Shown one piece after another: positions 1-8,362 of a stretch of 64,000 bases of DNA; position 1 is the first letter of the stretch, and each line of letters opens with the position of its first letter. Source of the stretch: Pseudomonas sp. UFMG81 (GTDB lineage: Bacteria > Pseudomonadota > Gammaproteobacteria > Pseudomonadales > Pseudomonadaceae); the NCBI RefSeq assembly GCF_015354575.1, contig NZ_JACAFQ010000003.1, positions 81,765 through 145,764 on the forward strand, read 5' to 3'. The notes under the pieces were generated by a model that was given only the letters and a program-made list of their open reading frames with translations, made no database searches and was not told the DNA's origin. Both the position numbers and the translations under genes were made by a program.

Positions 1-265
1 TGGCGTTTTCCAGGAAGGGGATGTGCTGGAAGTAGTTCACGTCGATGTCGCCGCTGTTGAGGCTGACATTGGGCGCGATCCAGTCGCTGAACTCGATCAG
101 CTTCACCTCCAGGCCTTGTTTGTGGGCTTCTTCCACCGCCGCTTCCAGCGGGATGGCGAAGGCGGCGGTGGTGCCGATCTTCAGCGGCTCGGCGGCGAAG
201 GCGGCGGCGGACAGGCCGAGGCCCAGGGCGATGGCCGCGACGGGCCGGAACAGTTTCTCAAGCAT
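1..265 (-). CDS. MetQ/NlpA-family substrate-binding protein, C-terminus cut by window edge
   Basis: The minus-strand frame opens with ATG at 263-265 and runs off the window at base 1, so only about 88 residues are seen. It begins MLEKLFRPVAAIALGLGLSA, a signal peptide ending AAAFAAEPLK with no lipobox cysteine, followed by KIGTTAAFAIPLEAAVEE and the family-typical stretch SGDIDVNYFQHIPFLENA. NlpA/MetQ proteins bind methionine or related sulfur compounds for an ABC importer. The start overlaps the stop of the upstream monooxygenase gene (258-1649) by 8 bases, so it is co-translated with the sulfur-acquisition flavoproteins. Its ligand is therefore probably an organosulfur compound rather than methionine; that is inference. 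A paralogue lies at 18646-19431. Confidence 0.85.
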   Translation of the reverse strand, partial: MLEKLFRPVAAIALGLGLSAAAFAAEPLKIGTTAAFAIPLEAAVEEAHKQGLEVKLIEFSDWIAPNVSLNSGDIDVNYFQHIPFLENA

Positions 266-1649
266 GGTGCAGGGCTCCAGTCGGGGCAGGGGTGGGGATG
301 TTGCGGTAGGTGGAACCGGGGTGGTCGGCCGGCAGGTGCGGGTGGTCGCTGGCGAACAGCTTTTCGCGCAGCGTGCCCTCGGCATAGGCCGTCTTGTAGC
401 GGCCACGGCGTTGCAGTTCGGGCACTACCAGGTCGATGAAAGCCTCGAAGCTTTCCGGGGTGACGGTGCGAGTCAGGTTGAAACCGTCCAGGCCGGTGTC
501 GTCGAGCCAGCCGATCAGCTGCTCGGCGACCTGCTCGGGGTTGCCGACCAGGGTCACGTAGCGGCCGCCCAGGGCGTGCTGTTCCAGCAGGCGGCGGCGG
601 GTCCAGGCACTGTCCTGCAACTGGCGGGTGGCGGACTGGATGGCATTGCCCTTGGCGAAGCCGATCGGCTCGTCCAGCCCGTAGCGCGAGAAGTCGATGC
701 CGGTGGAGCTGGCGAAGTGCGCAACGCCGGCCTCGGGGCTGGCGTAATGCAGGTACTCGGCGTGCAGGGCGCGGGCCTCGTCTTCGGTTGGCGCCACGAT
801 CACGGTGATGCCCATGAATACCTTGACCGCCTGCGGGTCTCGGCCAGCTGCTTTGGCGGCTGCACGCACCTTGTCGACCTGGGCGCGGGTGGCGGCCTTT
901 TCCTGGCCACTGATGAACACGCATTCGGCATGGTTGCCGGCGAAGGCCAGTCCGCGCGCCGAACTGCCGGCCTGGAACAGCACCGGGGTGCGCTGCGGCG
1001 AGGGCTCGCACAGGTGGTAGCCCTCGACGTTGTAGAACTCGCCGTGGTGAGCGACCTTGCGCACCTTGTCCGGGCGCGCATACACACGCTGCGCCCGGTC
1101 GGCGAGCACGGCATCGTCATCCCAGCTGCCTTCGAGCAGCTTGTACAGCACTTGCAGGTACTCGTCGGCCTGGTCGTAGCGCCGGTCATGCTCGGGTTGC
1201 TGTTCCAGGCCCATGGCCCGGGCGGCGCTGTCGAGGTAGCCGGTGACGATGTTCCAGCCGACCCGGCCATTGCTCAGGTGGTCGAGGGTGGAGAGGCGCC
1301 GGGCGAACAGGTAGGGCGCTTCGTAGGTGAGGTTGGCGGTGAGGCCGAAGCCCAGGTGCCTGGTCACCGCCGCCATGGCCGACACCAGCAGCAGTGGGTC
1401 GTTGACAGGCAGCTGGATCGACTCTTTGAGCGTCACGTCAAGCGACTGGCCGTACACGTCGTAGGTGCCGACGATGTCGGCGATAAACAGCCCGTCGAAC
1501 AGCCCGCGCTCCAGCAGGCGAGCCAGGTCGGTCCAGTAGTCGAGGGTCTTGTACTGGGTCGAGGTGTCGCGCGGGTGGGTCCACAAGCCGTGGTTGATAT
1601 GCCCGATGCAGTTCATGTTGAAGGCATTGAGCAGGATCTGCTTGGCCAT
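258..1649 (-). CDS. NtaA/SnaA/DszA-family FMN-dependent monooxygenase
   Basis: 463 residues, the usual length of this luciferase-like family. It starts MAKQILLNAFNMNCIGHINH, has the family block GRVGWNIVTGYLDSAARAMG near residues 129-148, and YLQVLYKLLEGSWDDDAV after it; the C-terminal part carries GNPEQVAEQLIGWLDDTGLDGFNL. These enzymes use reduced FMN from a separate reductase to oxidise nitrilotriacetate, pristinamycin or sulfones. The gene is third in a four-gene minus-strand run: SfnB-like, SfnB-like, this gene, MetQ-like. Its ATG shares one base with the preceding stop (TGATG). The context points to desulfurisation of an organosulfur compound under sulfate limitation; the substrate cannot be told from sequence. 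Family call is sure, substrate is not. Confidence 0.9.
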   Translation of the reverse strand: MAKQILLNAFNMNCIGHINHGLWTHPRDTSTQYKTLDYWTDLARLLERGLFDGLFIADIVGTYDVYGQSLDVTLKESIQLPVNDPLLLVSAMAAVTRHLGFGLTANLTYEAPYLFARRLSTLDHLSNGRVGWNIVTGYLDSAARAMGLEQQPEHDRRYDQADEYLQVLYKLLEGSWDDDAVLADRAQRVYARPDKVRKVAHHGEFYNVEGYHLCEPSPQRTPVLFQAGSSARGLAFAGNHAECVFISGQEKAATRAQVDKVRAAAKAAGRDPQAVKVFMGITVIVAPTEDEARALHAEYLHYASPEAGVAHFASSTGIDFSRYGLDEPIGFAKGNAIQSATRQLQDSAWTRRRLLEQHALGGRYVTLVGNPEQVAEQLIGWLDDTGLDGFNLTRTVTPESFEAFIDLVVPELQRRGRYKTAYAEGTLREKLFASDHPHLPADHPGSTYRNIPTPAPTGALHHA

Positions 1650-2830
1650 CAGATGGTCCCCCGGCGCGGCGGCTTCTCGTCGTTGAGGTAGTAGTTGCCG
1701 ATGGCGTGGTACTTCCAGCGCACCGGGTCGTGCAGGGTGTGCACCCGGGCATTGCGCCAGTGGCGGTCGAGGTTGTGCTCGGCCAGGGTGGCTTGGCTGC
1801 CGGCCAGCTCGAACAGGGTGGTGCCGGCGGCCAGCGAGATTTCGGTGCTGATCGCCCGCGCCTCGGCCACGGCGATGGAGGCGGCGGCGAGGGTGTCGGC
1901 GGTGCTGTCGGCCTGGGCGATGTCGAGGATTTCACCAGCGCGTTCCAGCAGTGCTTCGGCGGCGTGCAGGCGGATCGCCAGGTGGCCGAAGCTCTTCAGG
2001 GTCAGCGGGTCGTCGCTGGCCTTGTCGACGCCGGAATCCACCCACGGCCGGCTGCGGGTGCGCACGAAGTGCAGGGCATCCTCGTAGGCGGCGCGGGCAA
2101 TGCCGGTGTCGATGGCGGCGTGGAGGATCTGCGCCAGCGGGCCGACCGTGGTCGGGCGCTCGAAGGCGCTGCCGAACGGCACCACGTCTTCGGCTGCCAC
2201 CGGTACGTTATCGAACACCACAGAGCCGCTGCCGGTGGTGCGCTGGCCAAAACCGCTCCAGTCGTCGATCACTTCAATGCCCTGGCTGTCGGCGGGTACG
2301 AATGCCAGGTGCTGCACGTCGTGTTCATCGATCACCAGGGTGGGGATGCGCTGGGCGTAGATCGCGCCGGTGCAGTAGAACTTGCGGCCGTTGATGCGGT
2401 AGTGCTCGCCGTCGCGTGTCAGGCGGGTGGTGCGCTCGTGGGCGTTCCTGGTGCCGATCTCGGCCAGGGCGTTGCCGAAGCGGCGGCCGGCCAGCACTTC
2501 GGCATAAAGCCGCTTCTGTTGCTCTGGGGTGCCGTTCACTCGCAGCACTTCCAGGGCGTAGAAGTGGTTCTGCGGGATCTGCCCGATCGAGGCGTCGGCC
2601 TGGGCGATGCGGGCGACCACCTTGGCCAGGGTGGCGCTGGATACGCCAGCGCCGCCGTGGGCCTTGGGCACGCTGATGCCCCATAGGCCGGATTGCACGA
2701 AACGTTCGAGCTCGGCGTGGGGCAGGCGGCGTTCGCGGTCGCGAAGGGCGCTGTCCTGGCGCAGGTGCTGGGCGAGTTCTTCGGCGACGGCCAGGGCCTG
2801 GGCGTCGGTGGTGATGAGGGATGCGGTCAT
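1649..2830 (-). CDS. SfnB-like acyl-CoA-dehydrogenase-fold sulfur acquisition flavoprotein (copy 1)
   Basis: 393 residues from the ATG at 2828-2830, which has GGAGAG five bases upstream; the frame is open further upstream but into a REP element, so the longer start is rejected. The fold is that of acyl-CoA dehydrogenase/DszC: DDWSGFGQRTTGSGSVVFDNV in the middle domain and a C-terminal block NLDRHWRNARVHTLHDP. SfnB-type proteins take part in dimethylsulfone or related sulfur scavenging with FMN or FAD. It is a clear tandem paralogue of the gene at 2967-4208, from which it is separated only by a REP pair. The exact reaction is unknown. Confidence 0.85.
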   Translation of the reverse strand: MTASLITTDAQALAVAEELAQHLRQDSALRDRERRLPHAELERFVQSGLWGISVPKAHGGAGVSSATLAKVVARIAQADASIGQIPQNHFYALEVLRVNGTPEQQKRLYAEVLAGRRFGNALAEIGTRNAHERTTRLTRDGEHYRINGRKFYCTGAIYAQRIPTLVIDEHDVQHLAFVPADSQGIEVIDDWSGFGQRTTGSGSVVFDNVPVAAEDVVPFGSAFERPTTVGPLAQILHAAIDTGIARAAYEDALHFVRTRSRPWVDSGVDKASDDPLTLKSFGHLAIRLHAAEALLERAGEILDIAQADSTADTLAAASIAVAEARAISTEISLAAGTTLFELAGSQATLAEHNLDRHWRNARVHTLHDPVRWKYHAIGNYYLNDEKPPRRGTI

Positions 2831-2860
2831 GGTGCTCTCCGGGCACTGGGGGCGCCTTGC

Positions 2861-2940
2861 GCCCCTTTCGCCGGCAAGCCGGCTCCCACAAGGATCGCGG
2901 TGATCCCGTTCTGTGGGAGCCGGCTTGCCGGCGAAAGGGC
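2861..2940. repeat. Paired REP palindrome (GCCGGCAAGCCGGCTCCCACA class)
   Basis: Two arms, CGCCGGCAAGCCGGCTCCCA and its inverted copy, face each other across about 20 bases, extended by GCCCCTTT/AAAGGGC. It lies between the two SfnB-like genes and could form a strong mRNA hairpin. Confidence 0.9.
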
Positions 2941-2966
2941 TGCACAGCAGCCCCACAGGCTTTTAA

Positions 2967-4208
2967 TCAGATCCAGGAATGGCGGGCTGGCAGGGTGCCG
3001 TTGAGGTAGTAGGCGCCAACCGCGTGGTACTTCCAGCGCACCGGGTCGTGCAGGGTGTGTACCCGGGCGTTGCGCCAGTGCCGGTCGAGGTTGAACTCGG
3101 CCAGGCTGGCGCGGCTGCCGGCCAACTCGAACAGCTTCTCGCTGGCCTGCAGCGAGATCTCGGTGGTCAGTACCTTGGCTTCAGCCACTGCAATCGAAGC
3201 CCGTGCGGCGCTGGCTGCGTCGACGGGGCCTGCGTTGACCTCGTCGAGCACCTTGGCAGCACGGCGCAGCAGCGCTTCGGCGGCGTGCAGGTCGAGCTTC
3301 AGGCGGCCGATGTCGGCGACTACGTAGGGGTCGTCGCTGTTGCGCTCGACCTTGGCCTCGATCCATGGCCGTGATTTCTCGCGCACGAAGCTGATCGCAT
3401 CGTCGATGGCTGCCTCGGCGATACCGGCATCGATGGCGGCCTGGATCAGTTGCGAAGCGGCACCTTGGATATTGGGCACATCGCGCTGGCGCCAGTTATC
3501 CACAACCAGTTCGGCTTCCACCGGCACCTGGTCGAGCAGCACGGTGCCACTGGCCGTCGTGCGCTGGCCGAAACCGGACCAGTCATCGACGATACGCAGC
3601 CCCGGGCTGCCGCGGCGCACGAACGCCAGGCGCTGGCGGCCATCGTCGTCCAGCGCCTTGACCGCTACCCAGTGGGCGAACAGGGCACCGGTGGAGTAGA
3701 ACTTCTCGCCGCTGATGCTGAAGTCGTCACCCTGGCGGGTGATGCGTGCCTTGAGCGTCAGGGTGTCCTTGGTGCCGCGCTCCGGGCCGGCATTGCCGAT
3801 GCGCCAGCCGTCGAGCACGGCACGGAAGATCCGCTGCTTCTGTGGCTCGGTGGCGGTCAGGCGCACCAGTTGCAGGATGCCGAACTGGTTCTGTGGGATT
3901 TGCCCCAGCGCCGGGTCTGCGGCGCTGATCAGGCGGAACACTTCGGCGATGGTGACGAAGGAGACTTCGGGGCCGCCGTAGGCCTTGGGGATGCTGATGC
4001 TGCCCAAACCGCTGCGGGTGAATTGTTCGATCTCGGCCCAGGGCAGTTTGCGTTGGCGGTCGCGCTGGGCGGCCTGCTGGCGGGCCACCTCGGCCAGTTC
4101 GCGGGCAGCTTGCAGGGCTTCTTCATCATTGCGCAGCACCCGGGCGGGCAGCAGCAGGGGTGAGCTGTCGGTGTCGCTGGGCAAACGGGTAGTTGGCTGG
4201 CTGGACAT
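2967..4208 (-). CDS. SfnB-like acyl-CoA-dehydrogenase-fold sulfur acquisition flavoprotein (copy 2)
   Basis: 413 residues; the ATG at 4206-4208 has AAGGAG eight bases upstream. It shares with the downstream copy the blocks IPQNQFGILQ, DDWSGFGQRTTASGTV and HWRNARVHTLHDPVRWKYHA. First gene of the minus-strand sulfur run (this, 1649-2830, 258-1649, 1-265). SfnB/DszC-like flavoproteins act on reduced organosulfur compounds; some members may bind flavin without acyl-CoA. The second copy immediately downstream suggests duplication and substrate divergence. Confidence 0.85.
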   Translation of the reverse strand: MSSQPTTRLPSDTDSSPLLLPARVLRNDEEALQAARELAEVARQQAAQRDRQRKLPWAEIEQFTRSGLGSISIPKAYGGPEVSFVTIAEVFRLISAADPALGQIPQNQFGILQLVRLTATEPQKQRIFRAVLDGWRIGNAGPERGTKDTLTLKARITRQGDDFSISGEKFYSTGALFAHWVAVKALDDDGRQRLAFVRRGSPGLRIVDDWSGFGQRTTASGTVLLDQVPVEAELVVDNWRQRDVPNIQGAASQLIQAAIDAGIAEAAIDDAISFVREKSRPWIEAKVERNSDDPYVVADIGRLKLDLHAAEALLRRAAKVLDEVNAGPVDAASAARASIAVAEAKVLTTEISLQASEKLFELAGSRASLAEFNLDRHWRNARVHTLHDPVRWKYHAVGAYYLNGTLPARHSWI

Positions 4209-4527
4209 CAGTACCGCTCCTTGGCTGCACTCAATGCCCTGGCGTTGGCCACTGGGGTGATTGTGTTCCTGACCATTCCTTACCTCACAAAAGTTGACTG
4301 TGCCGCCTCGGGGTGAGGTCGGCAGACGTTTGCTGGTCCGGTGGTCCGGTGTATATACCCTAATGGCTTATTAAAAGTTTATGAACTAACTCTTTGGAAT
4401 ATGTTTAGAAGGAGGTACTTGCTTCGAATGTGCTGGCCCAATCGCCGGCAAGCCGGCTCCCACAGGTGTGCGCTGTACTTGTGGGAGCCGGCTTGCCGGC
4501 GATTGCGTCAGTGAAGGCTGTGCAGGT
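4209..4527. other. Divergence-free intergenic region with AT-rich promoter DNA and a REP pair
   Basis: No gene seen. About 4340-4410 is AT-rich (GTATATACCC, TTATTAAAAG, CTCTTTGGAATATG) and is the likely control region of the SfnB-like operon on the minus strand; TTTGGAATA resembles the motif at 18511-18527. A paired REP (CGCCGGCAAGCCGGCTCCCA and inverse) fills 4441-4503, just past the 3' end of tcyN. Confidence 0.6.
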
Positions 4528-5286
4528 TTAGTCTGAGGCCGCCGTACCGAGGAACTTGCGCAAGAACTGCCGCGTACGCTCCTCCTTGGGGTTGGCAAAC
4601 AGCGCCTTGGCCTCGCCCTGCTCGACGATCACGCCCTTGTCGAAGAAAATCACCCGGTTGGCCACATCACGAGCGAAGCTCATCTCGTGGGTGACGATGA
4701 TCATGGTGCGTTTCTCTTCGGCCAGGCCGCGGATGGTCTCCAGCACCTCGCCCACCAGCTCCGGGTCGAGCGCCGAGGTGGGCTCGTCGAACAGGATCAC
4801 CTCCGGCTCCATGGCCAGGGCGCGGGCGATGGCCACCCGTTGCTGCTGGCCGCCGGACAGGCGCCGGGGGTAGGCGTCTTCCTTGCCGGCCAGGCCGACC
4901 TTGGCCAGCAGGCGCTTGCCTAGCTCGATCGCCTTGTCGCGCGGGGTCTTCTTGACGATCACCGGCCCCTCGATGACGTTGTCCAGGGCGGTGCGGTGGG
5001 GGAACAGGTTGAAGTTCTGGAACACGAACCCGGCCTGCTGGCGCAAACGCCGGATCGCACTTTGCTGGCCACCCAGCGGGCGGTTGGCGTCGATGCTGAT
5101 GTCGCCGATCTGGATGCGCCCGGCGTCGGGCGTTTCCAGCAGGTTGAGGCAGCGCAGGAAGGTGGTCTTGCCCGAGCCACTGGGGCCGATGATGGCCACC
5201 ACTTCACCCGGTTGTACCGTCAGGTCGATGCCGTCGAGCACGGTCTGGCCCTTGAACCGCTTGGTCAGGCCTTCTACTACGATCAT
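4528..5286 (-). CDS. tcyN: Cystine/polar amino acid ABC transporter ATP-binding protein
   Basis: 252 residues with Walker [10 protein letters not shown] (about 35-43), Q-loop VFQNFNLFPH, signature LSGGQQQRVAIARA and Walker B VILFDEPTSALDPE. This matches the PAAT (polar amino acid) ATPases. It is the last gene of a minus-strand operon tcyJ-tcyL-tcyN and starts two bases after the permease stop. With the TcyJ/FliY-like binding protein it should drive L-cystine uptake, which fits the sulfur theme of the region. Confidence 0.88.
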   Translation of the reverse strand: MIVVEGLTKRFKGQTVLDGIDLTVQPGEVVAIIGPSGSGKTTFLRCLNLLETPDAGRIQIGDISIDANRPLGGQQSAIRRLRQQAGFVFQNFNLFPHRTALDNVIEGPVIVKKTPRDKAIELGKRLLAKVGLAGKEDAYPRRLSGGQQQRVAIARALAMEPEVILFDEPTSALDPELVGEVLETIRGLAEEKRTMIIVTHEMSFARDVANRVIFFDKGVIVEQGEAKALFANPKEERTRQFLRKFLGTAASD

Positions 5287-5288
5287 CG

Positions 5289-5957
5289 TCAGTGCTCCTG
5301 GTCGTGCTGGTTGACCCGCGCTTCCATGCGGTTCTGCACGTGCGCGAGGATGCTGCAGAGGATCCAGTAGACCACTGCGACCGCCAGGTACATGGTGAAC
5401 ACTTCGAAGGTGCGCGCGGTGATCAGCTGGGCCTGGCGGAACAGCTCGGGCACCTGGATGGTGGCCGCCAGAGCGGTGTCCTTGACCAGCGAGATGAAGC
5501 TGTTACCCAGTGGCGGCAGCGCGGTGCGCAGCGCCTGCGGCAGGATCGCCCGGCGCATGGCCTGGGTGCGGGTCATGCCGATGGAGGCGGCGGCTTCCCA
5601 CTGGCCACGGTCGATCGAGGAGATCGCCGCGCGCAGGATTTCGCAGATGTACGCGGCCATGTTCAACGACAGGCCGATCAGCGACGCCGGGATCGGGTCG
5701 AGTTCGATGCCGATCTGCGGCAGGCCGAAGTAGATCACGAACAGCTGCACCAGCAGCGGCGTGCCGCGGAAGAAGGAGACATAGATGCGTGCCAGCCAGT
5801 TCAGCGGCAGGATCTTCGACAGACGCATCAGGGCCAGGGCAAAGCCCAGCACCAGGCCGAAGAACATGCCGCCAACGCTGAGCAGCACCGTGTAGCCCGC
5901 GCCCTTGAGCAGGAAGGGCGCGGAATCGACAACGAGTTGCAGGGCTTCAGCAATCAT
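5289..5957 (-). CDS. tcyL: Cystine ABC transporter permease
   Basis: 222 residues of a HisMQ-type permease with about five membrane segments and the EAA-loop block QWEAAASIGMTRTQAMRRAI followed by ILPQALRTALPPLGN. Its ATG overlaps the stop of tcyJ (5954-5957), so the two are translationally coupled. It forms the membrane channel, probably as a homodimer since only one permease gene is present. Confidence 0.88.
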   Translation of the reverse strand: MIAEALQLVVDSAPFLLKGAGYTVLLSVGGMFFGLVLGFALALMRLSKILPLNWLARIYVSFFRGTPLLVQLFVIYFGLPQIGIELDPIPASLIGLSLNMAAYICEILRAAISSIDRGQWEAAASIGMTRTQAMRRAILPQALRTALPPLGNSFISLVKDTALAATIQVPELFRQAQLITARTFEVFTMYLAVAVVYWILCSILAHVQNRMEARVNQHDQEH

Positions 5958-6748
5958 TTGGTGACATCGGCACCGAAGTACTTCTCGGACAGCTTGGCCA
6001 GGGTGCCGTCAGCCTTGAGCTCGTCGATGGCTTTGTCGATAGCGGCCAGCAGTTCCGGCTCACCCTTGCGCAGGGCTACGCCGCTTTCCAGGCGCGAGAA
6101 GGCGTCACCGGCGAGCTGGGTGTCCTTGGCTTTCTGGGCGTATTCCAGGGCTGCCAGGCGGTCGACCAGGATGGCGTCGATACGGCCATTGCGCAGGTCG
6201 GCGAACTTGGTCGGGTCGTCTTCATAGGTGCGCACGTCGGCTTTGGGCACGTCCTGCTTGACCCACTGCTCGTAGTTGGTACCCAGGCCCACGCCGACCT
6301 TCTTGCCGGCCAGGTCCTGGGCGGTCTTGATGTTCAACTGCTCGGCCTTCTTCTTCAGCACCAGCGCCTGGATGCCCGAGACGGTGTAGGGCTCGGAGAA
6401 GTCGTACTTCTTCTTGCGCTCTTCGGAAATGGTCACCTGGTTGATCACTACGTCCAAACGTTTGGACTCCAGCGCGGCAAGGATGCCGTCCCATTTGGTC
6501 GGCTGCACCTTGGCCTTGACCCCCAGCTTCTTGGCCAGCAGTTCCGACAGCTCCACTTCGAAGCCGGTCAGCTTGCCATTCTCGTCCTGGAAGCTGAACG
6601 GTGGGTAGGTGCCTTCCAGGCCGACGTTGATCACGCCTTTTTCCTGGATGGTCTTCAGTTGCTCGCCGGCGAAGGCCTGGCCGAGCAGGCCGGTGCCGAG
6701 CAGCAGTGCCAGGCTGGCATTGAGAAGGGGTTTGGCGAATCTGGACAT
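5954..6748 (-). CDS. tcyJ: Cystine ABC transporter periplasmic binding protein
   Basis: 264 residues, start ATG at 6746-6748. A signal peptide runs to LGQAFAGEQL. The solute-binding domain 3 signatures are GTYPPFSFQDENGKLTGFEV and KWDGILAALESKRLDVVINQ. It is closest in type to TcyJ/FliY, the cystine-binding protein. First gene of the operon. A TTCTTATTCC element shared with two other sulfur promoters lies about 90 bases upstream (6833-6842). Confidence 0.88.
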   Translation of the reverse strand: MSRFAKPLLNASLALLLGTGLLGQAFAGEQLKTIQEKGVINVGLEGTYPPFSFQDENGKLTGFEVELSELLAKKLGVKAKVQPTKWDGILAALESKRLDVVINQVTISEERKKKYDFSEPYTVSGIQALVLKKKAEQLNIKTAQDLAGKKVGVGLGTNYEQWVKQDVPKADVRTYEDDPTKFADLRNGRIDAILVDRLAALEYAQKAKDTQLAGDAFSRLESGVALRKGEPELLAAIDKAIDELKADGTLAKLSEKYFGADVTK

Positions 6749-6832
6749 GTGTGGCCCCGCGCTTGTTGTGGAAGTAGTGGGTGGCGACTATAGAGGTGGG
6801 CTGTATAGGCCTGGAAATAATAAAAAATAATG

Positions 6833-6842
6833 TTCTTATTCC
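6833..6842 (+). promoter_or_regulatory. Recurring TTCTTATTCC element upstream of tcyJ
   Basis: TTCTTATTCC sits in AT-rich DNA upstream of the tcyJ start. The same ten bases occur inside longer copies at 16792-16805 and, inverted, 18514-18527, each upstream of a gene in the sulfur region. A CysB-type site is a reasonable guess; not proved. Confidence 0.4.
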
Positions 6843-7000
6843 ATGGGCGCTAACTGCCATCCAATGGCCGTGTTGAGGGTAGCCACGAATGGACAGCCCG
6901 TCAGCGTTGCTTATGCCCGACTTAGTGCAGGATGGAATAAAGCGTTGTTTTTTCCAAGAGGGGGATTTGCCTTACAGTGGTTTGCAGAACCGGCATCAAC

Positions 7001-7090
7001 TCTGTGGGAGCTGGCTTGCCAGCGATGCGGCGGCCCAGACGACGGCGTCGATTCGGCTGGCGCTATCGCCGGCAAGCCAGCTTCCACAAG
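7001..7090. repeat. Paired REP palindrome, divergent copy
   Basis: TCTGTGGGAGCTGGCTTGCC at the left faces CGCCGGCAAGCCAGCTTCCA at the right, about 45 bases apart. It lies in the 390-base gap between divergent tcyJ and epsC; nothing else is seen there apart from AT-rich tcyJ promoter DNA. Confidence 0.85.
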
Positions 7091-7135
7091 GTGCAAGTGC
7101 GCATATCAAGAAAGCCGTCTGGCAGGAGATCCACC

Positions 7136-8068
7136 GTGAGCGAACAACCCTCAACCGGCCAATGGCAGCTGCCTGGCATCGTCAGTGGCCTGCGCAGCGC
7201 CCGTGAACAATGGCGCAGCAGCAACGGCCGCAGCAGCGGCGAGCAGGGCGGGCGCGAACTGCCCTCGCGCGAAGCGCTGCGCCACATCCTCGAGCAACTG
7301 TGCGGCGCGCTGTTCCCCATGCGCCTGGGCCCGGTGGACCTGCGCGAAGAGAGCGAGGACTTCTACGTCGGCCACACCCTCGACGCCGCACTCACCGCGC
7401 TGCTGACCCAGGCGCGCCTGGAACTGCGCTACGCGGCGCGCCACGGCAAGACCGAAGTCATTGACGTAGACGCCCACGCCCTGCGCCTGATCCAGGACTT
7501 CGCCGCCGCCCTGCCGGCCCTGCGCGTGCTGCTGGACACCGACGTGCTGGCTGCCTACCACGGCGACCCGGCGGCGCGCAGCGTCGACGAAGTGCTGCTG
7601 TGCTACCCGGGCATCCTGGCGATCATCCACCACCGCCTGGCCCACCACCTGTACCGCGCAGGCCTGCCATTGCTGGCGCGGATCAGCTCGGAACTGGCGC
7701 ATTCGGCCACCGGCATCGACATCCACCCCGGCGCGCAGATCGGCCCGAGCTTCTTCATCGACCACGGCACCGGCGTGGTGATCGGCGAGACCGCGATCAT
7801 CGGCGAGCGGGTGCGTATCTACCAGGCGGTCACGCTGGGCGCCAAGCGCTTCCCCAGCGACGAGTCGGGCACCCTGCACAAGGGCCTGGCGCGCCACCCG
7901 ATCGTCGAGGACGACGTGGTGATCTATGCCGGCGCGACCATCCTTGGGCGCATCACCATCGGCAAGGGTTCGACCATTGGCGGTAACGTCTGGCTGACCC
8001 GTAGCGTGCCGGCGCAGAGCAACATTACCCAGGCTAATTTGCAGCTCGATTGCGAGGGCAAGAATTGA
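7136..8068 (+). CDS. epsC: Serine O-acetyltransferase (EpsC/CysE family)
   Basis: 310 residues from GTG at 7136, chosen because AGGAG lies seven bases upstream; the frame upstream of it runs through the REP pair. The C-terminal half is a left-handed beta-helix with hexapeptide repeats and the serine acetyltransferase signature (GIDIHPGAQIGPSFFIDHGT, then GVVIGETAIIGERVRIYQAV). The enzyme makes O-acetylserine, the carbon acceptor for cysteine synthesis and the source of the CysB inducer. It stands alone between the cystine transporter and betT. The N-terminal helical domain is long, as in the EpsC type. Confidence 0.9.
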   Translation: MSEQPSTGQWQLPGIVSGLRSAREQWRSSNGRSSGEQGGRELPSREALRHILEQLCGALFPMRLGPVDLREESEDFYVGHTLDAALTALLTQARLELRYAARHGKTEVIDVDAHALRLIQDFAAALPALRVLLDTDVLAAYHGDPAARSVDEVLLCYPGILAIIHHRLAHHLYRAGLPLLARISSELAHSATGIDIHPGAQIGPSFFIDHGTGVVIGETAIIGERVRIYQAVTLGAKRFPSDESGTLHKGLARHPIVEDDVVIYAGATILGRITIGKGSTIGGNVWLTRSVPAQSNITQANLQLDCEGKN

Positions 8069-8096
8069 CCTGAAATTCAGATCGTCTGTACCGGCC

Positions 8097-8185
8097 CTTT
8101 CACGGGCAAGCCCGCTCCCACAGGATTTCGCTCAACTCGAACAATGTGCGGTCCCTGTGGGAGCGGGCTTGCCCGCGAAGAGGCC
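8097..8185. repeat. Paired REP palindrome (GGGCAAGCCCGCTCCCACAG class)
   Basis: CACGGGCAAGCCCGCTCCCA faces TGTGGGAGCGGGCTTGCCCG across about 40 bases, directly after the epsC stop. A second pair of the same class follows betT. Confidence 0.9.
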
Positions 8186-8243
8186 GACGCCGATGCCCCG
8201 CCCAGCGGCATCGGGTCGCATTGAACTCCGATCCATGTTTAAC

Positions 8244-8259
8244 TTGAACGCTTGTTCAA
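8244..8259. promoter_or_regulatory. Palindromic operator upstream of betT, BetI-type candidate
   Basis: TTGAACGCTTGTTCAA is a perfect palindrome of two TTGAAC/GTTCAA arms around GCTT, about 100 bases before the betT start. TetR-family BetI binds palindromes of this general form in bet promoters. The repressor gene is not in the window, so the assignment is by context. Confidence 0.55.
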
Positions 8260-8305
8260 TGTAAAACGCTGGTCCATTGCCGGTGTTCAAAAGGAGGAAT
8301 TGCCT

Positions 8306-8362
8306 TTGCTGAACCCGTTCAATCCGAACCCCACGTCCTTCGCCGAGGTGCCTGCCCGATGA
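8306..8362 (+). CDS. Candidate 18-residue leader peptide coupled to betT
   Basis: TTG at 8306 is preceded by a near-perfect Shine-Dalgarno AAGGAGG (8291-8297) at eight bases. The frame reads MLNPFNPNPTSFAEVPAR and stops at TGA 8360-8362, which overlaps the betT ATG (8359-8361) as ATGA. The betT start itself has only a modest GAGGTG. Termination of this short frame next to the betT start would favour translational coupling. No similarity is recognised, and the TTG start keeps confidence moderate. Confidence 0.45.
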   Translation: MLNPFNPNPTSFAEVPAR

